Assembly: GCA_029858605.1 (NCBI GenBank)
Contig: JAOUET010000033.1
Span: 1 to 13,011, forward strand
Direction of reading: 5' to 3'
DNA: 13,011 nucleotides
Source: Coriobacteriia bacterium
GTDB taxonomy: Bacteria; Actinomycetota; Coriobacteriia; Anaerosomatales; JAENZW01
The notes beneath the pieces were generated by a model. The model was not told where the DNA came from and searched no databases. It worked only from the letters and a program-made list of their open reading frames with translations. Of the stretch, positions 7,308-13,011 are shown piece after piece; position 1 is the stretch's first letter, and the number at the start of each line of letters is the position of its first letter. The position numbers were made by a program, and so were the translations under genes.

Positions 7308-7964
7308 CTAGGTGCCACCCCCAAGCCTGTCGCGTACGATCTTCTGGACGATCTTGAGCGAGCTCTCGACCCCTCTAACCACGCCGTTGGCACCCACCTG
7401 TTTCGCGAGCGAGACATCGGCCGCGAACGGTCCGCCGGTCACCAGCATGACGACGTCCTCGTGTCCTGCCGACGTGAGCATCTCGCGCACGCGAACCACG
7501 GAGCGCGCCGTCGCTGTCATCTCTGCGGCCACGATCAAGAGACGCGAGCCCGTCTCCTCGACCCGCTCGAGGAACTCGGCCGGTCGCACGTCCACACCGA
7601 GGTCAACCACACGGTGACCGGCCTCCTTGAGGGCGGCCCCGATCACGTCCTTGCCGATGCTGTGGTAGTCGCGATGCATCGATCCTATGAGCACGGTCAC
7701 GCCCGTGTCCTTGGAGGCCGCAGGCGGCGTGACAAAAGAGGTGATCTGCTCCGCCACAACCGCGGCCTGGGTGAACGTGACTTCGTCGATGGCTCCGCTC
7801 GCCCACGCGCCGCCGAGCAGTGACATGGCGGGGGCGAAGAGCTGGTCGAACAGCTGGGCCTGCTCCAGACCTGAGTGTCTGGACGCCTCGACGACGGCGA
7901 TCGCGCCGGCGGGGTCTTGGCTCACAAACGCTTGGTAGAGCTGCGCTGCAGCGTCGTCAGCCAT
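7308..7964 (-). CDS. Cobalamin-binding (corrinoid) protein with MetH-type cap and B12-binding domains
   Basis: A 218-residue protein. Residues about 35-80 form the helical cap (FDQLFAPAMSLLGGAWASGAIDE, W54), residues about 87-215 a Rossmann-like B12-binding domain. The base-off signature DxHxxG is present as DYHSIG (99-104), H101 being the expected lower cobalt ligand; TGGPF at 176-180 is the glycine-rich nucleotide-loop motif. The cap lacks the Glu-His pair of CarH-type photoreceptors (Phe-Thr instead) and there is no DNA-binding domain. Such proteins either shuttle methyl groups for methyltransferases or act as sensors; no methyltransferase partner of the MtaB/MttB type is nearby, so the role is open. 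The ATG at 7964 is chosen because AGGGGG lies about 8 nt upstream; a GTG at 7973 would add MSE. First gene of the left-hand gene train. Confidence 0.87.
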   Translation of the reverse strand: MADDAAAQLYQAFVSQDPAGAIAVVEASRHSGLEQAQLFDQLFAPAMSLLGGAWASGAIDEVTFTQAAVVAEQITSFVTPPAASKDTGVTVLIGSMHRDYHSIGKDVIGAALKEAGHRVVDLGVDVRPAEFLERVEETGSRLLIVAAEMTATARSVVRVREMLTSAGHEDVVMLVTGGPFAADVSLAKQVGANGVVRGVESSLKIVQKIVRDRLGGGT

Positions 7965-8043
7965 CTCAGACACCCCCTAACTGGAACGGACCGACGCGGC
8001 CCGTATCTCGTGGACGCGTCTCGCATCCTCGGACCGGCATCTC

Positions 8044-8049
8044 ATTATC
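8044..8049 (-). promoter_or_regulatory. Candidate -10 element upstream of the cobalamin-binding gene
   Basis: GATAAT on the minus strand, about 80 nt upstream of the start at 7964, in the 142-nt gap after the tRNA. It matches TATAAT at five of six bases. The -35 position at a 17-nt spacer reads TTTCGG, a poor match to TTGACA. It is the best-placed promoter candidate for the train running down to selA, but weak. Confidence 0.3.
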
Positions 8050-8069
8050 GCAAAGGCGCGAGACCTCCG

Positions 8070-8100
8070 AAAAGAAAGCCCGGACTTCTTCGCGCCGGCT
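8070..8100 (-). terminator. Possible intrinsic terminator after tRNA-Leu
   Basis: Just downstream of the tRNA the minus strand can pair AGCCGG (8095-8100) with CCGGGCT (8077-8083), one bulged C, loop of 11 nt, followed at once by the T-rich TTTCTTTT (8070-8077). The stem is short and the loop large, so the call is tentative, but it separates the housekeeping block from the cobalamin-to-selenium block. Confidence 0.4.
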
Positions 8101-8106
8101 CGTACC

Positions 8107-8193
8107 TGGTAGCGGTGGTGGGACTCGAACCCACAAGGCCAAAAGGCCAGGGGCTTTTAAGGCCCCCTCCTGTACCAGTTCGGATACACCGCC
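8107..8193 (-). tRNA. tRNA-Leu (anticodon UAA)
   Basis: An 87-nt class II tRNA with encoded CCA. The acceptor stem is GGCGGTG paired with CACCGCT (first pair G-U), followed by discriminator A73, the leucine identity base, and CCA (complement at 8107-8109). The D arm is closed by TCC/GGA with GG in its loop. The anticodon stem GGGGC/GCCCC holds the loop CTTAAAA, anticodon TAA at 8157-8159. The long variable arm folds as GGCC-TTTT-GGCC, and the T arm is GTGGG-TTCGAGT-CCCAC. The long variable arm plus UAA anticodon and A73 exclude tRNA-Ser and tRNA-Sec. It lies 44 nt downstream of ppx on the same strand. Confidence 0.96.
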
Positions 8194-8237
8194 CCGTGCT
8201 GAGACGCCCACGCGCGACTTCGTTGCGGTATCTCCGT

Positions 8238-9194
8238 TCACCACGACCGCCGATAGACGTCGAGCAGCATCCCATACAGTATGTCGCGGTCGCTCACACG
8301 CGTCGAATCCAGTTCCGCCAGATCCAGTAGAGTCAGGAGCACGAGCACGCCCCCGACGATGACCGGGGCCCGGCCGGGATGCAGGCCCACCACACGCTCG
8401 CGCTCGCGAAGCGGCAGTCCCGCAAGCATCAGCAGCGTCTCTTCCACCGTCTCCCGGTCAAGCATGAAGTCCTGCACTCGCGCTGCATCGTACTCCGGAG
8501 TCGGCATTCCAAGGACTATCGAAGCGATAGTCGTCGCCGTTCCCGCCACAGAGATCATCACCCGCGCCTTCTTGGGAGCCGTCTCGAAGAATGGCCGAAG
8601 AGTGCGCTCGGCGAACCGACGCGCCGCGTCGAGCTCCTCCGCGGACGGAGGATCCGTCGGCAGGAACAACTCGGTGATGCGACGCGAACCCACGTCCAGC
8701 GAGAGCGAGTGGACCGCGCGTGCGCGTGCCTCTCCCCCTGCCACGCAAATGTCACCTAGGATGAGCTCGGTCGATCCACCGCCGATGTCATCGACGAGGA
8801 GGCCTTCTCCTTCGACGCCAAGAGTGGCTCCGCCGAAGGAGAGTTCCGCCTCGCGTTCGCCCGAGACGACCAGCGGTCGCAAGCCCCGTGACTCGAGCAG
8901 CGAGAGCAGTTCGGCGCTGTTGGCGGCATCCCTCGAGGCCGAGGTCGCGATGGCCGAGTGCTCCTCGACACCGAGCGACCGCATTCGTTCGGCGTATCGT
9001 CCGACGACATCGGCCACCCGACCCATCGCTTCCAGCGAGAGAGAGCCTCTCACCGCAAGACCCTCTCCAAGATGCGTGATGTCCGTGCTGCGCTCGACCT
9101 CGTCGATCTTGACGCCCGACTCCGTGGACGATACGTCCGCGACGAGCAAGCGCGTCGTCACCGTTCCAACATCGACAGCTGCGATGCGTCTCAT
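8238..9194 (-). CDS. ppx: Ppx/GppA-family phosphatase (exopolyphosphatase or pppGpp phosphohydrolase)
   Basis: A 318-residue member of the actin-fold Ppx/GppA family, which releases phosphate from polyphosphate or from pppGpp. The phosphate-1 motif AVDVGTVTTRLLVADV is at residues 6-21 (D8), IATSASRDAANSAEL follows, and VSGEREAELSF (110-120) carries the candidate catalytic Glu (E115). The phosphate-2 motif LLVDDIGGGSTELIL is at 132-146 and the adenosine-type motif ISVAGTATTIASIVLG at 214-229. The length fits the short two-domain actinobacterial form, without the C-terminal HD-like domains of E. coli Ppx. The phosphate-1 loop reads GTVTTR where GSNSxR or GTNSxR is usual. The ATG at 9194 overlaps the DUF501 stop (ATGA), and GAGGGA lies 5 nt upstream. 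Polyphosphate versus pppGpp preference cannot be decided here. Confidence 0.92.
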   Translation of the reverse strand: MRRIAAVDVGTVTTRLLVADVSSTESGVKIDEVERSTDITHLGEGLAVRGSLSLEAMGRVADVVGRYAERMRSLGVEEHSAIATSASRDAANSAELLSLLESRGLRPLVVSGEREAELSFGGATLGVEGEGLLVDDIGGGSTELILGDICVAGGEARARAVHSLSLDVGSRRITELFLPTDPPSAEELDAARRFAERTLRPFFETAPKKARVMISVAGTATTIASIVLGMPTPEYDAARVQDFMLDRETVEETLLMLAGLPLRERERVVGLHPGRAPVIVGGVLVLLTLLDLAELDSTRVSDRDILYGMLLDVYRRSW

Positions 9195-9754
9195 CTCGTT
9201 CCCTCTTGGCCGCGCGACCTTGCCTGCGATAGGCCCCGCGATTCCAACGCCTGGGGAGAGCAGCGATCGTCGTCGCACTCCGGTTCCGTCTCGCACACGA
9301 CCGCTTCACCGACAGGATCGTCTGTTCCGGCCAGATACGCGGCCACGTGCGCGTGCAGGCACTTTGTCGCGATTGGCTCCCGCTGGCCGGCGATCCCCAC
9401 ATCGGCACACGGGTCGTCTCCTCCACCCTCTGCGGCTCTGAGTTCTCGGTATCGAGAATCCGCCGCCTCGAGACGCTGCGCGAGGACGGAATCTTCGGCA
9501 AGCCGCTTCGCCCACTGGGCCGCAGAGCCCCTGGATTCTTCTTCACCGACTCGCCGGACCAGCCATGGACAGGTGAGCCAGAAGAGAGTCGGGAAAGGCG
9601 TCCCGTCGGCCAGTCTTGGGGGAGAGGCGATCGTCGAAGGCCTGCCGAACCTGCACCGCGTCGCGACCCTCCACGGCACGCGTGGTTCCCGTTCGAGTTG
9701 GGCGGTCACGATGAGCGAGTCCTCCGTGCGTGTCCCTTCGGCAGGACGGTGCAT
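9191..9754 (-). CDS. DUF501 domain protein
   Basis: A 187-residue soluble protein of the DUF501 family, whose biochemical role is unknown. The family hallmarks are REPRVPWRVATRCRFGRP near the N-terminus, TPFPTLFWLTCP at 52-63 and KCLHAHVAAYLAGTDDPVGE at 131-150. Conserved Cys35, Cys62 and the Cys-Leu-His-Ala-His cluster (C132, H134, H136) could form a metal site, which is inference. The acidic C-terminus adds C154, C160 and C165. The gene sits between ftsB and ppx as in many Actinomycetota. It starts 4 nt after the ftsB stop, with GGAG 10 nt upstream, and ends in an ATGA overlap with ppx, so it is translated as part of that unit. Confidence 0.9.
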   Translation of the reverse strand: MHRPAEGTRTEDSLIVTAQLEREPRVPWRVATRCRFGRPSTIASPPRLADGTPFPTLFWLTCPWLVRRVGEEESRGSAAQWAKRLAEDSVLAQRLEAADSRYRELRAAEGGGDDPCADVGIAGQREPIATKCLHAHVAAYLAGTDDPVGEAVVCETEPECDDDRCSPQALESRGLSQARSRGQEGTR

Positions 9755-9758
9755 GTGC

Positions 9759-10316
9759 CTACCGCTCCAAGCCGAAGACGTAGTCCAGCAGCCGAACCAG
9801 TAGCGGCTCGTCGGAGGGCGGCGAAGCGACGTCCACGACAGGTGCCGGAATGGTGGGCTCGCTGCCGACCGTCACCACGTAGAGGTTCTCGCCTTCCTTC
9901 ACCATGCCGAGGTCGGAGCGCGCCATCTCCTCGACGCCTTCCGGCGTCTTCAGGCGGTCCACCTGGGCCTTCAGGTCCTGGTTGCGTTCCTTCAAGCTCG
10001 CCAGTTCCTGTTCGAGCCTCGTCTTCTCGCGTGCCTCAAGGTACTGCAGTCGCGCGGTCGGATACAGCATCCAGGCGGCCAAGGCCAAGAGGAATACGAG
10101 AGCTAGCGGCAGGAACCAGGCTCGCGATGCTCGACGGGCACGCGAGCGTGCGGTGTTGGAGGTCTTGGGACCCGATGCGGAGGTATTCCGGCCCTTTCGC
10201 GCACCCGAAGAACGAGTCGGCTTCGCGCGTGAGGACGCTGAAACAGGCCGCCCGGACCTACTCGTCCGGCGCGCCTTCGCTGAAGCCCCGTGCTTCGTTC
10301 TGCTACGAGATGCCAT
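9759..10316 (-). CDS. ftsB: FtsB/DivIC-type septum formation initiator protein
   Basis: A 185-residue bitopic membrane protein of the divisome FtsB/DivIC family. Residues 1-66 are a cytoplasmic tail very rich in Ser, Arg, Lys and Ala; residues about 67-86 (AWFLPLALVFLLALAAWMLY) form one transmembrane segment; residues about 88-123 form the family coiled coil (YLEAREKTRLEQELASLKERN), followed by the typical end motif EEMARSDLGMVKEGENLYVV. A Pro-rich extracytoplasmic tail closes the protein. Location next to eno, DUF501 and ppx is the standard actinobacterial setting. The ATG at 10316 has no convincing ribosome binding site; a GTG at 10394 would add 26 residues and cannot be excluded. FtsB and DivIC cannot be separated from sequence alone. 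Confidence 0.88.
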   Translation of the reverse strand: MASRSRTKHGASAKARRTSRSGRPVSASSRAKPTRSSGARKGRNTSASGPKTSNTARSRARRASRAWFLPLALVFLLALAAWMLYPTARLQYLEAREKTRLEQELASLKERNQDLKAQVDRLKTPEGVEEMARSDLGMVKEGENLYVVTVGSEPTIPAPVVDVASPPSDEPLLVRLLDYVFGLER

Positions 10317-10452
10317 ACCTGCCACATTTACTGCGTGCGGGCCAGCGACACGGCGAAGGGCGAACAACCCTTTCACCAGCAGGGATGATATCACAAAGCG
10401 TCCGTCGGGCGCACCTTAGGCTCAGGTGTAGGTGAAGGCACTCGGGAAGCTG

Positions 10453-11856
10453 CTAGGCCGGAACCTCGCGCACGAGTATCAGATCGGTCGTACCCGGCTT
10501 GCCGCGGACTACTCCGGCAGTGATGGCGACTATGTCTCCGGCCATCACCAGCCCCTCGTCACGCACGGCAGCGACGAGGCCCTCGAGCGCGAGGTCCTCT
10601 GCCGATGCGACCGGCGCGACAACGGTCTCCGTGCCCCACACGAGCTCCAACTGTCGCGCAACCGCCTCGGAAGGCGTGACCGCTACGATCGGCACGCTGG
10701 GGCGATGGCGTGCCACGGCACGTGCGGTCGCACCCGACTGGGTGGCGGTGAGAATGGCCGCAGCCCGCAGATCCTCCGCAAGCTCGCAGACGGCCGCGCT
10801 CACCGCGTGAGTGACGCTCGAATCCGTTGCGGGGACTCTGTCGTGCGCAACCGGCTCCAGCGAGGCCTCGGCTCGACGGACGATGAGCGCCATCGTCGCA
10901 ACCGCCTCGGCAGGATACCTCCCTATCGCAGTCTCTGCGGAGAGCATGACAGCGTCGACGCGATCGAATATGGCGTTGGCGACGTCCGACGCCTCTGCGC
11001 GCGTGGGCCTGGGAGAGTCGATCATCGACTCCAGCATCTGGGTAGCGACTATGACGGGCCGGCCCGCATCGCGGCACGCCGCGATTATGCGACGCTGCAG
11101 AACCGGCACTTCTTCCGGTGACGTCTCCACACCCAAGTCCCCGCGAGCGACCATCACCGCATCGGCCGCCTCGACGATCGCCTCGATACTGGCAACCGCC
11201 TCGTGCTTCTCTATCTTCGCGACGATGGGGATGCCCGAGCCGCCGACGACTTCCCTGAGATCCAGTACGTCCTCAGCACTCCTCACGAAGGACTGCGCGA
11301 CGATGTCCACGCCTGCCGAAAGACCCCATTCGAGAGCCTCTCTGTCCGCATCGGTGATGATATCGACAGCGAGCGTGACATCGGGGACGTTCACGCCCTT
11401 GTGACTCGTCAACGGACCGCCTGAAACGACCAGCGTGCGGACTTCCTCGCCCTCTGCCGCGAGCACCGAGAGCTCGATCCCCCCGTCGTCGAGAAGCACG
11501 CGGTCTCCCGGTGATACGTCGCCGGCAAGATCGGCGTTGGTGACGCATGCGCGTGTGGCGTCTCCCGTACAAGGCGTCTTGACGAGCACGAACTGCGCGC
11601 CCGTTTCCAGGACCGCCCCGTCCTGGATCTCGCCCAGGCGCAGTTTGGGACCCGGCAGGTCGAGCATCACCCCGACATGGCGTCCCGCCAAAGATGCCGC
11701 AGCACGGACGGCTGCGAGAAGGGCGTCGAGCTCGTCGACGTCGGCGTGTGAGGCATTCAGCCGCGCGACGTCGATCCCCGCACCGACCAACGCGGAGAGT
11801 GCCTCGGGCGACCGAGTAGCCGGACCGATGGTCGCGACTATCTTCGTCCGGCGCAC
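10453..11856 (-). CDS. pyk: Pyruvate kinase
   Basis: Catalyses phosphoenolpyruvate plus ADP to pyruvate plus ATP, the last step of glycolysis, in the cytoplasm. The 467 residues are the standard length without the extra C-terminal PEP-utiliser domain. Visible motifs: KIVATIGPATRS at the N-terminus, ARLNASHAD at 31-39 (R32, N34), MLDLPGPKLRLG at 64-75, the catalytic lysine in IVAKIEKHEA (K214), the metal ligands E216 and D240 in VARGDLGVE, and ATQMLESMIDSPRPTRAE at 271-288. The canonical DTKGPEIRT loop is DLPGPKLRL, so Lys71 replaces the K+-linked Glu, suggesting K+ independence. The GTG start at 11856 is forced by an in-frame TAG 12 nt upstream; a G-rich GGGGGCGGGA serves as ribosome binding site. 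It lies 74 nt after the methyltransferase-like gene. Confidence 0.97.
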   Translation of the reverse strand: MRRTKIVATIGPATRSPEALSALVGAGIDVARLNASHADVDELDALLAAVRAAASLAGRHVGVMLDLPGPKLRLGEIQDGAVLETGAQFVLVKTPCTGDATRACVTNADLAGDVSPGDRVLLDDGGIELSVLAAEGEEVRTLVVSGGPLTSHKGVNVPDVTLAVDIITDADREALEWGLSAGVDIVAQSFVRSAEDVLDLREVVGGSGIPIVAKIEKHEAVASIEAIVEAADAVMVARGDLGVETSPEEVPVLQRRIIAACRDAGRPVIVATQMLESMIDSPRPTRAEASDVANAIFDRVDAVMLSAETAIGRYPAEAVATMALIVRRAEASLEPVAHDRVPATDSSVTHAVSAAVCELAEDLRAAAILTATQSGATARAVARHRPSVPIVAVTPSEAVARQLELVWGTETVVAPVASAEDLALEGLVAAVRDEGLVMAGDIVAITAGVVRGKPGTTDLILVREVPA

Positions 11857-11930
11857 TCCCGCCCCCTAGTCGGTGTTCATGCCCCTACGTATCTTGCCGT
11901 GAAGCGGCGACTCGCAAGCGCCGAGACAGG

Positions 11931-12851
11931 CTACTCGACAGGTGCCGTCTCGTCGTCCTCGACCATGTCTCGCGGCAGCCTGACCAGCTGTATGTGACCA
12001 CCATGTCTGCGGACGGTGATTTCCTCGCGACCGAGGCGATGAGCGGCCGTACGCAGGTTTCCGTGCAGTCTGTCCAGGCCTTCTTCATCGGCAGTGATGA
12101 TCAGCGCCCGATCGCCGCCCGCGAGCAGGTAGCGCACGAGACGCGTGGCCGCACCCCTCGGAATGGGATGTGGTACCCGAACCTCACGCGCGCTCAACGT
12201 CCACGCCTCTTCAGGCTCGAGCGCAAGCGCGCACCCACCCAACTCCGCGACCATGATCACTGCCCGCCTTGGCTGCTCGTCCTCAGAGCAAGACCCGTTG
12301 ACGAAGCGCACGCGCACGTCGAACCCGTGCTTCGACGCGCCCCGAGAAACGTACGCCCAGTTCATCCCAGGGTCGTCGTCAAGAAGCATGATCACTGACT
12401 CGCTCACGTGCGTCGCCAGAATCAGGAGCAACCGCATCAGACCGAATCCTCGTCTGGGAGTGAAGGTGACGACGGCGACCTCGAAGGTCTCCTCATCGCC
12501 GAGGTCCTCGGCCATCCCCTGTCTGATTCTGAGACGCGGCGAAGAAGCGACTTCGCTGGCCAGAAGCCGACTGAGCATGCCAGGTGAGGGCTCCTGCGCT
12601 GTCAGCCGGCCCGCACGACCCAGCAGTGGGCGGGTGAGAACGCCCGTGGCGGCCCCGACTTCGAGTACCGATGAGCCCTCCGGCACTTCCTCCAGCAGCG
12701 CTTCGACGAGCTCGGGAAACACTCTCTCTTTGCCAAACTCGCGGTCGTACTTGTCCGCGAGGGCTTCTCGACGCTCGAGCGCGCTGACCAGCGGCATTCC
12801 GTGGTCGTACGGAATGTCCGCCGTAATGTTTCGGCTTTGCGGCTTGTTCAT
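11931..12851 (-). CDS. Class I SAM-dependent methyltransferase-like protein with extra C-terminal module
   Basis: A 306-residue cytoplasmic protein. Residues about 25-205 form a Rossmann-type methyltransferase domain: motif I is SVLEVGAATGVLTRPLL (61-77), the acidic end of strand 2 is TAQEPSPGM (84-92), motif II-like is FEVAVVTFTPRR (123-134), and a later strand is VIMLLDDD (153-160). Residues about 222-294 make a separate small alpha/beta module with VRVPHPIPRGAATRLVRYLL and ITVRRHGGHIQLVRL that I cannot assign. The substrate is unknown. The ATG has AGGGA 5 nt upstream. The gene lies 49 nt after eno and 74 nt before pyk, an uncommon insertion between two glycolytic genes, but base composition looks like the neighbours. 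Confidence 0.8.
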   Translation of the reverse strand: MNKPQSRNITADIPYDHGMPLVSALERREALADKYDREFGKERVFPELVEALLEEVPEGSSVLEVGAATGVLTRPLLGRAGRLTAQEPSPGMLSRLLASEVASSPRLRIRQGMAEDLGDEETFEVAVVTFTPRRGFGLMRLLLILATHVSESVIMLLDDDPGMNWAYVSRGASKHGFDVRVRFVNGSCSEDEQPRRAVIMVAELGGCALALEPEEAWTLSAREVRVPHPIPRGAATRLVRYLLAGGDRALIITADEEGLDRLHGNLRTAAHRLGREEITVRRHGGHIQLVRLPRDMVEDDETAPVE

Positions 12852-12900
12852 GCGATTCCCTAGACCCCGGGATCATGCAAGACGTGACCCCATGATAAAT

Positions 12901-13011
12901 CTATCTGAGATGGCCGAAAGCGTCCATTCCTGCGTAGTCTGCCGAAGCACACAACTCCTCCTCTATGCGCAGAAGTTGATTGTACTTGGCGACACGGTCG
13001 GAGCGAGCCGG
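12901..13011 (-). CDS. eno: Enolase, C-terminal 36 residues (rest outside the window)
   Basis: The minus-strand frame open at the window edge reads ARSDRVAKYNQLLRIEEEL followed by 16 more residues and a TAG at 12901-12903. This is the characteristic enolase C-terminus (SDRVAKYNQLLRIEEEL; E. coli has TDRVAKYNQLIRIEEAL). Enolase converts 2-phosphoglycerate to phosphoenolpyruvate, the substrate of the pyruvate kinase encoded two genes downstream. The variable tail ending in AFGHLR carries no further motif. Confidence 0.93.
   Translation of the reverse strand, partial: PARSDRVAKYNQLLRIEEELCASADYAGMDAFGHLR

Noticed and set aside
7308..7964. Cobalamin protein as a CarH-like light sensor
   Set aside because: No MerR-type DNA-binding domain and the W-x9-EH motif is not present (Phe-Thr at those positions).
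8107..8193. The tRNA as tRNA-Sec (selC), expected near selA
   Set aside because: The anticodon is UAA, not UCA, and the acceptor and T stems have the normal 7 and 5 bp; it is tRNA-Leu.
8281..9441. Plus-strand open frame of 386 codons opposite ppx
   Set aside because: Ser/Arg-rich low-information translation typical of an antisense frame; the minus frame carries full Ppx/GppA motifs.
9347..10435. Plus-strand open frame of 362 codons opposite DUF501 and ftsB
   Set aside because: Spans two well-supported minus-strand genes and shows no conserved motif.
11905..11923. Inverted repeat CGGCG/CGCCG between the methyltransferase-like gene and pyk as a terminator
   Set aside because: Only 5 bp with a 9-nt loop and no T-run after it; such pairs are common in GC-rich DNA.
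12872..12896. Inverted repeat ATCATG/CATGAT in the eno to methyltransferase gap
   Set aside because: A 6-bp stem with a 13-nt loop and no T-run; could be an operator but nothing supports that.

Overview
The window is GC-rich, very compact, and every gene I can support lies on the minus strand, so transcription runs from high to low coordinates. The segment eno, (methyltransferase-like gene), pyk, ftsB/divIC, DUF501, ppx matches the eno-ftsB-DUF501-ppx order typical of Actinomycetota. A selenocysteine pathway, a free-standing corrinoid protein and the high GC suggest an anaerobic actinobacterial lineage such as Coriobacteriia. That placement is inference; no 16S or other diagnostic marker is present.

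Right half (13011 to 8107): the C-terminus of enolase, a class I SAM-methyltransferase-like protein with an unrecognised C-terminal module, pyruvate kinase, an FtsB/DivIC divisome protein with a long basic cytoplasmic tail, a DUF501 protein, a Ppx/GppA phosphatase (ATGA overlap with DUF501) and a tRNA-Leu(UAA) with encoded CCA. This is core metabolism and cell-division housekeeping. The pyruvate kinase carries the residue set linked to K+-independent enzymes.

Left half (7964 to 1): a tightly packed train of a cobalamin-binding protein, a TPR protein, a glycoside-hydrolase-like protein, a degenerate-GGDEF/EAL c-di-GMP phosphodiesterase, selD, yedF and selA (cut by the window edge). Four of the junctions are 4-5 nt gaps or have a ribosome binding site inside the previous gene, so the selenium genes appear to be expressed with the c-di-GMP and glycosidase-like genes.

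The main discovery-type observation is that selD is itself a selenoprotein gene. A conventional ORF call would begin at codon 27 or later and lose the catalytic N-terminus. The real gene starts at a GTG at 2683, has an in-frame UGA at codon 15 exactly where the catalytic Cys/Sec of selenophosphate synthetase belongs, and has a SECIS-like hairpin with its loop 18-20 nt downstream. SelD, YedF and SelA together supply selenophosphate and Sec-tRNA(Sec); selB and selC are not in the window and would be expected beyond position 1. No intergenic stretch exceeds about 140 bases. I see no mobile element, CRISPR array or phage gene.
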